Shown here piece after piece: positions 55,541-64,000 of a stretch of 64,000 nucleotides of DNA. How positions within the stretch are numbered: position 1 is the stretch's first letter; the number at the start of each line of letters is the position of its first letter. A program made the position numbers and the translations under genes. Source of the DNA: Sunxiuqinia elliptica (lineage in GTDB: Bacteria; Bacteroidota; Bacteroidia; Bacteroidales; Prolixibacteraceae); NCBI RefSeq assembly GCF_900113005.1, contig NZ_FONW01000003.1:1-64000 (forward strand). Direction: 5' to 3'. The notes beneath the pieces were generated by a model, which was not told the DNA's origin, made no database searches, and worked only from the letters and a program-made list of their open reading frames with translations.

Positions 55541-57352
55541 TTAACGAATTTGTTTTTCAAGTTTTCCCATTAGGCTGGCAGCTTGTTGGAAAAGTTCATC
55601 TTTGGTTCCTCCAACAGCACTTGGGGCGTAACGGGCAAATTCACAGGTATCCACAATTTGAATAAATTCATTAATCGTATCAGAAGAAACCTGACGCTTT
55701 TTAAGCGATTCAGTTGCATTTTCACGATTCAGGTCGGCTACCGGGATGCTCAACTTATCGCTAAGGTAACCCCAGAAAGCTTTCAAAACGGCTTCGTAGA
55801 ATGCTTCGTCTTGGTTTTGCTTCAAGTGTCCTGCGGCAGCCTTCAGACGTTTGCGGGCAACTTTGTTTGCTTTCTTATTTCTAATCAATTGAATGTTGGC
55901 GTTTTCCTTCAGCTTTTTGCGATACACTAAAGCTACAATAGCAAATACCAATAAAGCTCCCAGGTAGATCAAATAAAAGCTTAAACTACCAAAGAACGAA
56001 GATTCTTTTGGTTTTAGCTTATACTGTCCTTGTTTGATGAAGCGAATGTCCTTCCCAATAAACCGGACATCTTCTTTCGAATAGGCGCTGGTAACGGTCG
56101 TACTTTGATCATCACTGCCTTTTTCAACTTGCAGGTTGAAGGCTTTTGACTGATCATATTTGTATTTTCCTGAAGCCGGATCAAAACTGGCAAATTGAAT
56201 GGCCGGAATGGTGTATTCACTGGCAAAACGTGGAATGAAAAGGTATTCAAAAGTTTTGCTGCCTGTTAGTCCGTTGCTGGTTGCATTCAGGCTTTCATTG
56301 GTCTTCGGATCATAAACCTCAAAGTCTGCCGGAAATTCAACCTTTGGCGCATCGATCAAGCGGAGGTTGCCATTCCCCGAAATAGTAACTTTCAAGGTTG
56401 CTGCTTCGTTTGATTTCAGCTGTTCTTTATCTAGCGAGGCTGAGAATTTCAAATTTCCAACAGCTCCAGAGAAACTGGCAGGAGGATTCGGCAAATCTTT
56501 CACCTGAATATTCACCGGATCGCTAACGACTTTAGCTTCAATCGTACGATAATTGTCGAAGAAATCATCGAAGAAGCTTCGTTGCTGGCGGACCCGCTGC
56601 CTTACAAGGCAAGTAATTTCGAATGGATCGATGGTGATCTTGCCTGTCTGTTGTGGAAAAAGAAGGGTCTTTTTTAAGATGCCCACCTGGTAAATCTTGT
56701 TGTTATAAACCTCGCGCGTAAAACTAATTTGATTCGGAATGTCGATTTCTTGGGTCCAGAACCCTGCGTAGGAAGGGAGCTTTACATCGTTAAAACTGGT
56801 TATTGGGACATTCGGAGCCACATAAATTTTAACGGTCGCCAAAATCTGTTCGCTTTTAAATACCCGCCGTTTGTCAAGCTCAACCCTAACAAAAAGGTCT
56901 TCCTTATTGATTGAGCCGCTGGCCGCCGCCGCTTGCTCTTGTTGGCCTCCTTGTGAGGTCACTGGCTTTTGCCCTTTTACAACCTGAATCTTCAGTTCGT
57001 TGGACTCGTAAATCTTTCCATCTACTTTTATGGATGCCGGGCGAATAGTAAACGTTCCTTCCTCTTTGGCTCGTAAAATAAAAATGTAGGAAAAACTAAC
57101 TGTCTGGGTGGTTTTTCCATTGATAATCTGAATGCTGGAACTTTGCGAGGTGGATGGTCCCATCAGAATATCGAAATTTGGTATTTCGGGCATTTGTAGG
57201 TCCGAACCGCGCTCGTTTAAGGTAAAGGATAAACGAAACTGTTCGCCTACGGTCACCACATTGGGGCCCGACATGTTAAACCGAACACTGTCGGCTCCGG
57301 CATAAAATGCCGGAATGAGAAGCATGAGTGTAACTAATATTTTTTTAATCAT
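55541..57352 (-). CDS. batD: BatD family protein
   Basis: 603 residues. Signal peptide, then tandem beta-sandwich domains (FNMSGPNVVTVGEQFRLSF, RVELDKRRVFKSEQILATV, FSASLDKEQLKSNEAATLKV), one membrane helix at about 445-468 (FYLIYLGALLVFAIVALVY) and a cytoplasmic helical end (FWGYLSDKLSIPVADLNREN). Length and layout are those of BatD (oxygen tolerance) proteins. Part of the bat operon with batC upstream and batE downstream; likely the periplasmic partner of the VWA proteins BatA and BatB. Confidence 0.9.
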   Translation of the reverse strand: MIKKILVTLMLLIPAFYAGADSVRFNMSGPNVVTVGEQFRLSFTLNERGSDLQMPEIPNFDILMGPSTSQSSSIQIINGKTTQTVSFSYIFILRAKEEGTFTIRPASIKVDGKIYESNELKIQVVKGQKPVTSQGGQQEQAAAASGSINKEDLFVRVELDKRRVFKSEQILATVKIYVAPNVPITSFNDVKLPSYAGFWTQEIDIPNQISFTREVYNNKIYQVGILKKTLLFPQQTGKITIDPFEITCLVRQRVRQQRSFFDDFFDNYRTIEAKVVSDPVNIQVKDLPNPPASFSGAVGNLKFSASLDKEQLKSNEAATLKVTISGNGNLRLIDAPKVEFPADFEVYDPKTNESLNATSNGLTGSKTFEYLFIPRFASEYTIPAIQFASFDPASGKYKYDQSKAFNLQVEKGSDDQSTTVTSAYSKEDVRFIGKDIRFIKQGQYKLKPKESSFFGSLSFYLIYLGALLVFAIVALVYRKKLKENANIQLIRNKKANKVARKRLKAAAGHLKQNQDEAFYEAVLKAFWGYLSDKLSIPVADLNRENATESLKKRQVSSDTINEFIQIVDTCEFARYAPSAVGGTKDELFQQAASLMGKLEKQIR

Positions 57353-57404
57353 TGTGCTGATTTATGCTTTGATTAAAATTTTTGCAAAAGTAAGAAATAA
57401 TCAA

Positions 57405-58232
57405 CTACCAGTCTTTGTCTGTTTTTCGCTGTTGGGCTTTTGCAGCCTTGGCTTTCTTCACTTTCTCCTGAATTTTTTCTTCGTCATTTTGCAGAGCTTG
57501 CAATAACCGTTCCGCATTTTCCTTAGATATTTTTTGCTGTTGTGGTTGTTGCTGCTGTTGTTGTTTATCTTGATTTTGTTGTTGTTTGTCCTGATTCTGC
57601 TGTTGCTTATTCTGGTCTTGCTGATCCTTGTTTTGTTGATCTTTATTTTGATCTTGGTTTTTATTCTGGTCCTGATTTTTGTTTTGGTCTTGGTTCTGGT
57701 TTTGATCCTTATTCTGATCTTTGTTCTGATCCTGATTTTGCTGCTGCTGTTGTTGTTCTTGCTGTTTTTTCAGGTTCATGGCATACACCAGGTTATATTT
57801 ACTTTCCAAGTCTTCCGGATTATTTCGCAAGGCATTTTTATAAGCATCAATGCTTTCATCAAGCTTATTCTGCATCATCATGGAGTTTCCCAGGTTGTGG
57901 AATGCCCGTGCCTTTTCAAGTTTATCATCACTTTTTTCAGCTATTTCCTCAAATTTTGACGTGGCCTGTTCAAACTTCATTTGTTTGTAAAGTGCATCGC
58001 CCAGGTTAAAATTCCATTTCAAATCATCGGGGCGTTTCTCCAATGCTTTGCGGTATGCCGTTTCAGCTTGACTAAACGCGGTAGTATCAATTTTTGTTGT
58101 ATCGTTAAGGGCTTGCTCAAAAATATCATTCCCCTGCCGTATAAACTTGCGCTCGTTTTGTGCTTGTGCACTAATGCCAATAAGCAGCAGGCCAATAATC
58201 AATGTGAAATATGGTATAAATGATCTCTTCAT
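57405..58232 (-). CDS. batC: BatC: TPR protein with N/Q-rich tail
   Basis: 275 residues. Signal peptide ending SAQAQ, four TPR units at about 45-155 (AETAYRKALEKRPDDLKWNF, LDESIDAYKNALRNNPEDLE), then about 75 residues made almost only of Q, N, D and K in NQDQNK/DKQQQ units, and a short helical end rich in K and A. The low-complexity stretch corresponds to 57535-57765 and leaves long open frames on the plus strand that are shadows. BatC is normally a TPR protein; the tail is unusually long and repetitive. Confidence 0.85.
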   Translation of the reverse strand: MKRSFIPYFTLIIGLLLIGISAQAQNERKFIRQGNDIFEQALNDTTKIDTTAFSQAETAYRKALEKRPDDLKWNFNLGDALYKQMKFEQATSKFEEIAEKSDDKLEKARAFHNLGNSMMMQNKLDESIDAYKNALRNNPEDLESKYNLVYAMNLKKQQEQQQQQQNQDQNKDQNKDQNQNQDQNKNQDQNKNQDQNKDQQNKDQQDQNKQQQNQDKQQQNQDKQQQQQQPQQQKISKENAERLLQALQNDEEKIQEKVKKAKAAKAQQRKTDKDW

Positions 58233-58292
58233 TTGATGTCAATTTAAACGTTCAACGGTCATCGTTTACCAACTTGCTCGTTGGCTGTTTCA

Positions 58293-59324
58293 TTATCCAA
58301 ATAGTTTGATGTTCTTCAAATATTTGTTTTTGCGCTCGAGGATTAAGAAATCCAATAAAATCAAGAATATGGCGAAGGCAATAAACCACTGGAACTGGTC
58401 TTCGTAATCCGAATAAACCAGCGACTCCATTTCTGATTTTTCCATCTTATCAATTTCGTTGAAAAGTGTATTCAGTCCCACTTGGGCATTGTTTGCTCTC
58501 ACATAAATCCCGTTTCCGGCAGCAGCAATCTGCTGTAGCATTTCTTCGTTCAACTTCGTCACTACCACATTGCCATCTTTATCTTTCCGATAGTCGCGCT
58601 GTCCGTTTCTGACGACTGGAATGGGGCCTCCTTGCGGTAATCCCATGCCAATGGTGTGGACAATGATTCCGTTTTGAGCTGCACTTGTTGCTGCTCCAAT
58701 AGCGTCATCTTCGTGGTTCTCTCCATCGGTAATGATGACGATGGCCTTGTTGCCTTCAAACTGAGGGCTGAAGGATACCGAAGCCAGTTCGATGGCAGCC
58801 CCAATAGCTGTTCCTTGCCGGGGAACGATGTCGGTATTCACGGCATTTAAAAACAGTTTTGCCGAAGGATAATCGGTGGTAATGGGCAACTGTGTGTAAG
58901 CATCGCCAGCAAAAACGATTAAGCCAATTTTGTCATCATTCAAATTATCAACCAATCTGGAAATTGCCCGTTTGGCTCTTTCTAGCCGATTGGGTTGAAT
59001 ATCTTCGGCCATCATCGAGTTGGAAACATCCAATGCAATGATTAACTCAACGCCTTCGCGTTTAACGGTTTTAAGCTTGCTGCCAAACTGAGGTCGGGCC
59101 GTGGCAATAATCAATGAAGCCAAAGCAAACAGACAGATGATAAATTTGACAACAGGTCGCGATTTGCTGACATTGGGCATCAGTTGGCTGATGACTTCTG
59201 TTTGCCCGAAACGCTCCAATGCTTTTCTGCGTCTTCGGCGTGTTATCCAAAATAATATGATGAACACTGGGATAACTCCCAATGCATATAAATACTCAAT
59301 ATGTGCGAATCTGAACATTTCCAT
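58293..59324 (-). CDS. batB: BatB: VWA-domain membrane protein
   Basis: 343 residues. Two N-terminal membrane helices (LYALGVIPVFIILFWIT, VVKFIICLFALASLIIATA), VWA domain about 90-285 with MIDAS motif ALDVSNSM (DxSxS) and the later VIITDGENHED, and a C-terminal helix (WFIAFAIFLILLDFLIL). The domain binds divalent metal and a protein partner. Directly downstream of batA, a paralogue, with a 12-base gap. The MoxR ATPase at the head of the operon is expected to act on these VWA proteins. Confidence 0.92.
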   Translation of the reverse strand: MEMFRFAHIEYLYALGVIPVFIILFWITRRRRRKALERFGQTEVISQLMPNVSKSRPVVKFIICLFALASLIIATARPQFGSKLKTVKREGVELIIALDVSNSMMAEDIQPNRLERAKRAISRLVDNLNDDKIGLIVFAGDAYTQLPITTDYPSAKLFLNAVNTDIVPRQGTAIGAAIELASVSFSPQFEGNKAIVIITDGENHEDDAIGAATSAAQNGIIVHTIGMGLPQGGPIPVVRNGQRDYRKDKDGNVVVTKLNEEMLQQIAAAGNGIYVRANNAQVGLNTLFNEIDKMEKSEMESLVYSDYEDQFQWFIAFAIFLILLDFLILERKNKYLKNIKLFG

Positions 59325-59336
59325 AATTACCTAGCG

Positions 59337-60332
59337 TTAAGGAATGTTTCTAAATAAAGTTGTTTTCAGGAATAGGCCAGTAACCAAAACTAGTCCGGCT
59401 AGCATAGCATAGCGAACAAATTCTTCGTCTTTGGTACTGTATTCCTTGACTTCCATTTTTGATTTCTCCAACTGGTCAATTTCTTCGTAAATCTGTACCA
59501 GCTTGTCATTGTTGGTTGCTCTGAAGTAGCGCCCGTCAGTGATGTCCGCAATCTTTTGCAAGGTCTCTTCATCAATTTTGACTTCTACATCCTGCATCTG
59601 AGTACCAAATGGCGTTTGCACAGGGTAGGGGGCAGTTCCAATACTTCCCACACCGACAGTGTACACCCGAATTCCAAATGTTTTTGCCAGTTCGGCTGCA
59701 GTCTCCGGTGCAATTTCACCTCGGTTGTTTTCTCCATCAGTTAGCAGAATGATGACTTTGCTGATGGCATCACTTTCTTTTAGGCGGGCGACAGATGTTG
59801 CCAAGCCGTTTCCAATAGCTGTTCCATCTTCAATCATGCCACTTTCAATGTCTTTAAATAAATTGATAAGTACGGCATGGTCGGTTGTCAATGGGCATTG
59901 GGTAAAGCTTTCGCCACTAAAAACAACAAATCCCATCTTGTCATTCTGGCGTCCGGAAATAAACTCGGTAGCCACGTTTTTTGCTGCTTCCAGACGGTTG
60001 GGCTGGAAATCGCGTGCCAGCATAGAGCTGGAAATATCAAGTGCAATAACAATGTCAATTCCTTCGGTAGTTACATCCTGCCAACTGTTGGACGATTGAG
60101 GTCGCGCCAGTGCTACTGTCAACAATCCAATGCCCGCCAGTTGCAACACAAAGGGCAAGTGGCGGAGGTAGTGTTTCCAGCTCTTGGTTAATCCGCTAAA
60201 TCCTTTCAGTGATGAATAGCGGATACTGGCTCCCGATTTTCGGTACCTGAAAACGTACCAAACAACCATTGGAAGGATTACCAAAAGGAGGTAAAAAAAC
60301 TCCGGATTTTTAAAAGTTACTCCGTTCATCAT
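59337..60332 (-). CDS. batA: BatA: VWA-domain membrane protein
   Basis: 331 residues. Membrane helices at the N-terminus (FYLLLVILPMVVWYVF, FVLQLAGIGLLTVALA) and the C-terminus (YAMLAGLVLVTGLFL), VWA domain with MIDAS motif ALDISSSM and ILLTDGENN. Two adjacent ATGs (60332, 60329) could start it. Sits between the DUF4381-like gene (7-base gap) and batB. Inner-membrane protein with the VWA domain on the cytoplasmic or periplasmic side; family role is complex assembly with MoxR. Confidence 0.92.
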   Translation of the reverse strand: MMNGVTFKNPEFFYLLLVILPMVVWYVFRYRKSGASIRYSSLKGFSGLTKSWKHYLRHLPFVLQLAGIGLLTVALARPQSSNSWQDVTTEGIDIVIALDISSSMLARDFQPNRLEAAKNVATEFISGRQNDKMGFVVFSGESFTQCPLTTDHAVLINLFKDIESGMIEDGTAIGNGLATSVARLKESDAISKVIILLTDGENNRGEIAPETAAELAKTFGIRVYTVGVGSIGTAPYPVQTPFGTQMQDVEVKIDEETLQKIADITDGRYFRATNNDKLVQIYEEIDQLEKSKMEVKEYSTKDEEFVRYAMLAGLVLVTGLFLKTTLFRNIP

Positions 60333-60339
60333 AGCTCAC

Positions 60340-61332
60340 TTATTTTAACTCGACTTCTTCACCTTCCCGGTCATCTTTTGGCGGAGTCGGCTTTTTATCT
60401 TCTAACTTGGTTTGGTTCACAAAAAAGTAGGCGTTCATCAGGGTCAGGTTATGATCGTCAGGAAGTGGGGTGTACTTCGCAAATTTGACCAAATCAGAGA
60501 GGCTAAGAATCGACTTTAACTCTTCGAGTGATTTCCCCGAGAGTAATTCCTTCTGCCGTTCAAAAGCCTGAATGGTTTCTTCTGTAGTATACTCCATGGC
60601 CTGAATGTTAAACCGATCTTCAATATAGGTTCGAAGCGTATCAGACACCATACTATAATAGTCTTTCAAGTGCTCGGTTTGCCATAACTTTTCATCCTTA
60701 ATTCGATCCAATTCTCGCAATGCGATGACGTGAGCCGGCTCTTTGGGCTTCGGTGGTTTTACAAACAGCGGTTTGTTTTTACGACGACGCTGAATGTAGT
60801 AAAACAAGAAGAAGATCAATGCTCCAATCAGGATAACTCCCAGAATATAAGGTGTCACTTCCTTCAAGGTAACCGGAGCACCATAGGGTTTTTTAATGTC
60901 AACAGGCCCTTTGGTTGTATCTAGGGGCATGCTGTGTACAAAAAATGATGCCGGCAGTGTTTCGATGCTATCGTAAAGGTTATCGTATTTCAACCTGAAA
61001 TAAAAGGGTGGTACGACTTGTTGACCACTGTCAAAAGACGTGATGGTCAGGTTTTGGATAATCCGGATTTGATTTTCTTCATCCAGCTCGAAGGTATCGA
61101 GCGGTGATTGAGCAATTACTTCGACCGAAGCAGACAAGGAGTCTCCAATTGCCGGAAACTCAATGTCCAGGTTATTCGGTTGGCTAAGTTCAAGCCGCAG
61201 ATTAACCTGATCACCGATCAGAATATTGGTTGAATCCAGAACAGCCCGGGCTTGTATCTGCTGTGCCTGGGCCAGTTGTACCTGTAGAACAAACAGGCTG
61301 AGTACGATGGCTATGTTCTTCAGTTTCTTCAT
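60340..61332 (-). CDS. DUF4381-like membrane protein of the bat operon
   Basis: 330 residues. Signal peptide ending LAQAQ, a beta domain resembling the start of BatD (AVLDSTNILIGDQVNLRLEL), one membrane helix at about 167-190 (YILGVILIGALIFFLFYYI), then a cytoplasmic region with LRTYIEDRFNIQAMEYTTEE, a pattern I associate with DUF4381-type proteins found in MoxR/DUF58/VWA operons. Function not established. Seven-base gaps on both sides show tight coupling. Confidence 0.75.
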   Translation of the reverse strand: MKKLKNIAIVLSLFVLQVQLAQAQQIQARAVLDSTNILIGDQVNLRLELSQPNNLDIEFPAIGDSLSASVEVIAQSPLDTFELDEENQIRIIQNLTITSFDSGQQVVPPFYFRLKYDNLYDSIETLPASFFVHSMPLDTTKGPVDIKKPYGAPVTLKEVTPYILGVILIGALIFFLFYYIQRRRKNKPLFVKPPKPKEPAHVIALRELDRIKDEKLWQTEHLKDYYSMVSDTLRTYIEDRFNIQAMEYTTEETIQAFERQKELLSGKSLEELKSILSLSDLVKFAKYTPLPDDHNLTLMNAYFFVNQTKLEDKKPTPPKDDREGEEVELK

Positions 61333-61338
61333 TCGTAT

Positions 61339-62220
61339 TTATGCTTTTAAACCTCGCTTTTTGAATAGGGTCATCAGCGATTTCACATAGTCTGCATTGG
61401 TATTGATTTCGGCATAGTCAACGCCGCTTTTCTTGAATGTTGTATCCAATTGCCGACTAGTGTCCTGCCACCATTTGGCATAGGTGTCGCGAACTTTTTT
61501 GCTGCTACTGTCCACCCACGCGTATTCACCGGTTTCGGCATCTTTTAGTTTGATCATGCCAATTGGGGGCAGCTGAGTTTCCCGTTCATCATAGATGCGC
61601 AAAGCAACAATGTCGTGTTTGTTATTGGCAATGGTCAGCGCTTTGTCAAAATCCGGATCGTCTTGTAAAAAGTCGGATATGATAAAACCAGTACACCGCT
61701 TTTTGATGGCATTGGTCATGTAACGGATCGCTTCTGTAATATCGGTTCCTTTGTTTTCCGGCTCAAAGTCGATCAATTCACGGATAATGCGTAAAATATG
61801 AGACTTTCCTTTTTTCGGAGGAATGAATTTTTCAATCTTCTCAGAAAAGAAAATAACCCCAATTTTATCGTTGTTTTGAATGGCCGAAAAGGAAAGAATG
61901 GCTGAGATTTCGGTGATCACGTTCTTTTTGAATTTGTCCAATGATCCGAAATCCCGCGATCCACTGACATCAATCAAAAGCATCACGGTTAGTTCGCGTT
62001 CTTCCTCAAAAATCTTGATGTACGGTTTATTGTATCGAGCAGTCACATTCCAGTCGATGTTGCGAACATCATCGCCAAACTGGTATTCGCGAACCTCGCT
62101 GAAAGCCATTCCGCGCCCTTTAAAAGCCGAGTGGTATTCACCCGCAAAGATGTTACGGCTCAACCCTCGGGTTTTAATTTCAATCTTCCGTACTTTTTTT
62201 AGTAATTCCGTGTGTTCCAT
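61339..62220 (-). CDS. DUF58-domain protein of the bat operon
   Basis: 293 residues from the ATG at 62220 (a TTG one codon earlier is also in frame). DUF58 core: GRGMAFSEVREYQFGDDVRNI, DWNVTARYNKPYIKIFEEER in part, then a VWA-like fold with LLIDVSGSRDFG and FIISDFLQ. Conserved partner of MoxR ATPases; believed to link the ATPase to the VWA proteins. It lies between moxR and the DUF4381-like gene. Confidence 0.92.
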   Translation of the reverse strand: MEHTELLKKVRKIEIKTRGLSRNIFAGEYHSAFKGRGMAFSEVREYQFGDDVRNIDWNVTARYNKPYIKIFEEERELTVMLLIDVSGSRDFGSLDKFKKNVITEISAILSFSAIQNNDKIGVIFFSEKIEKFIPPKKGKSHILRIIRELIDFEPENKGTDITEAIRYMTNAIKKRCTGFIISDFLQDDPDFDKALTIANNKHDIVALRIYDERETQLPPIGMIKLKDAETGEYAWVDSSSKKVRDTYAKWWQDTSRQLDTTFKKSGVDYAEINTNADYVKSLMTLFKKRGLKA

Positions 62221-62361
62221 CAAACAATTTTTTCAAAATTGAAATTCCGTGCTACAAAATAATTGGCTCCAAGTAAGCCGGATAAGCAATGAAATATTGA
62301 TCACAAGCTGCTTTCAAGTTCACTCATCCGATTCCTTTTGGATGTTGGAATTTAGTTCCTG

Positions 62362-63357
62362 CTATGGAACTTCAATGGTATTCAGAATATCTGTAATAAT
62401 CTCTTCGCTTGTAATGTTATTGGCCTCTGCCTCGTAGCTCAAGCCGATCCGGTGGCGCATAACATCATAGCAAACAGCACGAACATCTTCTGGAATGACG
62501 TAGCCGCGACGTTTGATGAAGGCGTAAGCTTTGGCTGCCTGGGCTAAACTGATGCTGGCACGAGGAGAACCTCCGTATGCGATCATATCAGCATATTTTT
62601 CCAGCTTGTATTCTTTTGGATCACGAGTGGCAAATACAATGTCGACAATGTATTTACTGATCTTCTCGTCCAAATAAACATCTTTAACCACATTGCGGGC
62701 GTTTAAAATATCTTCGGGCTTAAGAATGGTTGTTGCCTTTGGAAATTGCTTCAGCAAGTTTTGCTGGATGATCAGTTTTTCCTCTTCTTTTTTAGGGTAG
62801 TTGATAACCACCTTCAGCATAAAACGGTCAACCTGTGCTTCTGGTAGCGGGTAGGTTCCTTCCTGCTCAATGGGGTTTTGAGTGGCCATAACCAAGAATG
62901 GCTCCTGCAGCTTAAAGGTTTCGTCGCCAATGGTAATCTGACGTTCCTGCATGGCCTCAAGCAAGGCAGACTGTACTTTGGCTGGGGCCCGGTTAATCTC
63001 ATCCGCCAAAACAAAGTTGGTGAAGATGGGACCTTTTTTTACCATAAATTCCTCGTTCTTCTGACTGTAAATCATTGTCCCCAGCAAGTCGGCAGGAAGT
63101 AGGTCGGGGGTGAACTGAATACGGGCAAAATCAGCGTTAATGGTTTGCGAAAGGGTATTAATGGCTAAGGTTTTTGCAAGCCCCGGAACACCTTCTAGTA
63201 AAATATGTCCTCCGGAAAGCAAGCCGATTAATAAACTTTCTACCAGGTGTTTTTGTCCAACGATGACTTTATTCATCTCAATACTGATCAAATCCACAAA
63301 AGAACTTTCCTTTTGGATTCGTTCGTTCAATTCACGAATATCAACTGTTTGATCCAT
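62362..63357 (-). CDS. MoxR-family AAA+ ATPase
   Basis: 331 residues from the ATG at 63357 (MDQTVDIREL); the frame continues 57 codons further up but that part is not MoxR-like and would cover the promoter region. Walker A GVPGLAKT (56-63), Walker B region FVLADEINRAP, ATQNPIEQEGTYPLPEAQVDRF (in part) for sensor 1 and the DRF motif, YGGSPRASISL for sensor 2. A chaperone-like ATPase that remodels the VWA proteins of its operon. First gene of the bat operon; divergent from truA with a 182-base gap. 141 bases separate it from the DUF58 gene, with no terminator seen. Confidence 0.93.
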   Translation of the reverse strand: MDQTVDIRELNERIQKESSFVDLISIEMNKVIVGQKHLVESLLIGLLSGGHILLEGVPGLAKTLAINTLSQTINADFARIQFTPDLLPADLLGTMIYSQKNEEFMVKKGPIFTNFVLADEINRAPAKVQSALLEAMQERQITIGDETFKLQEPFLVMATQNPIEQEGTYPLPEAQVDRFMLKVVINYPKKEEEKLIIQQNLLKQFPKATTILKPEDILNARNVVKDVYLDEKISKYIVDIVFATRDPKEYKLEKYADMIAYGGSPRASISLAQAAKAYAFIKRRGYVIPEDVRAVCYDVMRHRIGLSYEAEANNITSEEIITDILNTIEVP

Positions 63358-63422
63358 ATTTATTCTATTTATTTTTCGATTTCGGTTCACGAAAATACAG
63401 CAAACTAGTCCTAAAAAGGATG

Positions 63423-63430
63423 TAACTTTG
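63423..63430 (+). promoter_or_regulatory. Candidate -7 element TAACTTTG for truA
   Basis: Matches TAnnTTTG in the divergent gap between the MoxR gene and truA, 109 bases before the truA start. No clear -33 TTTG at the right spacing, so tentative. Confidence 0.35.
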
Positions 63431-63539
63431 TTAAAAAGTGTTAAGTTAACTTTTGCTGAAAGAGCTGTAAAATTAATAATTTCAGCTAGCTGTTCAGCCT
63501 TTTTAGATATCTTTTTTACATTTGCCAAAAATCTTGATT

Positions 63540-64000
63540 TTGAAACAGCGATACTTCATCGAATTAGCTTATAACGGAACTCGTTTTCATGGGTGGCAAG
63601 TTCAGCCAAATGCTGTGAGTGTGCAGGAAACACTGGAAAAGGCCTTGAGTACAGTTTGTCGGGAAGAGATTGCCGTGATGGGAGCCGGACGTACGGATAC
63701 TGGGGTACATGCCAGTTATTTTGTGGCTCATTTTGAGTCGGAAAAGGACAGCTTGGATCATCCGGACTTTACGTATAAGTTGAATAGCTTTTTGTGTGCG
63801 GATCTGGTGCTGTTTCGAATTAGCAAGGTTGGGGAACAAGCGCATGCCCGTTTCGATGCGACCTCGCGTACCTATCATTATTTTATCAATCAACGAAAAG
63901 ATCCGTTTGCTCTTGAAACGTCGTGGTATATGAACCGCGAACTGGATGTTTACAAGATGAATGTGGCTTGTGCTGTTTTATTCGATTATGTTGACTTTAC
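63540..64000 (+). CDS. truA: tRNA pseudouridine synthase A (3' end outside window)
   Basis: First 153 codons of TruA, which makes pseudouridine at positions 38-40 of the tRNA anticodon arm. The chain MKQRYFIELAYNGTRFHGWQ is the typical start, from a TTG at 63540; another TTG two codons up (63534) is possible. The catalytic Asp lies in GAGRTDTGVHA. RTYHYFINQRKDPF is also conserved. The frame is open to the window end. Divergent from the bat operon. Confidence 0.93.
   Translation, partial: MKQRYFIELAYNGTRFHGWQVQPNAVSVQETLEKALSTVCREEIAVMGAGRTDTGVHASYFVAHFESEKDSLDHPDFTYKLNSFLCADLVLFRISKVGEQAHARFDATSRTYHYFINQRKDPFALETSWYMNRELDVYKMNVACAVLFDYVDF

Noticed and set aside
57534-58009. Long plus-strand frames rich in Leu/Val inside batC
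   Set aside because: They are the reverse complement of the Gln/Asn-rich tail of batC and have no independent coding features.
63358-63528. Longer MoxR start at 63528
   Set aside because: The extra 57 residues do not resemble MoxR proteins and the ATG at 63357 gives the usual N-terminus.

Overview
The window is a Bacteroidota chromosome segment. The evidence is two ECF sigma / FecR anti-sigma / SusC / SusD modules, SusC proteins with an STN domain, Bat aerotolerance genes, promoters of the TAnnTTTG type and few strong Shine-Dalgarno sites. The gene mix (fucosidases, rhamnosidase, many lipoproteins) suggests a free-living polysaccharide degrader of the Marinilabiliales/Prolixibacteraceae kind; that placement is inference. 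No rRNA, tRNA, CRISPR array or transposase was seen.

Layout. (1) 1-13922 is a fucose-release cluster: a 5'-truncated GH29 fucosidase, a GH43-like/GH29 fusion, a two-domain esterase (alpha/beta hydrolase plus SGNH), a GH95 fucosidase, a short GH29 and a PagL-like lipid A deacylase. It is interrupted at 5491-9111 by a repeat island (a 188-bp direct repeat, several palindromes, a 42-bp minisatellite) and two AT-rich accessory genes. (2) 14035-15996, minus strand, holds ribokinase and a GRP-type sugar importer. (3) 16246-17721 encodes a helical protein of unknown function. (4) 17797-46097 is a large polysaccharide/glycan utilisation locus. It runs GH78 rhamnosidase, sigma, FecR, SusC, SusD, two tandem Asp-box double-propeller lipoproteins, M14 peptidase, DUF5107-TPR protein, DoxX, Tat-exported Gfo/Idh oxidoreductase, an atypical Nramp-like transporter, M20 hydrolase, an atypical NAD-dependent epimerase, a DHDPS-family aldolase/lyase, a NagX-like membrane acyltransferase and a GH20 hexosaminidase. 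Spacings from DUF5107 to the acyltransferase are short or overlapping, so most of this is probably one operon. (5) 46191-53076 is a second sigma/FecR/SusC/SusD set with no enzymes attached. (6) 53287-64000 is core genome: a small conserved protein, FabI, the complete bat operon on the minus strand (MoxR, DUF58, DUF4381-like, BatA, BatB, BatC, BatD, BatE) and the start of truA.

How it may work. The locus in (4) has the parts to sense a glycan (SusC STN to FecR to sigma), bind and import it (SusCD), cut it outside or in the periplasm (GH78, GH20, possibly the propeller proteins), remove acyl or amino-acid groups (M14, M20), and oxidise, epimerise and cleave the sugar (Gfo/Idh, epimerase, DHDPS-type lyase). 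Two of its proteins lack hallmark residues of their families: the Nramp-like protein has GPGS where DPGN is expected, and the epimerase has YxxxC where YxxxK is expected. I regard this operon as the best candidate for an undescribed catabolic system; its substrate cannot be read from the sequence.
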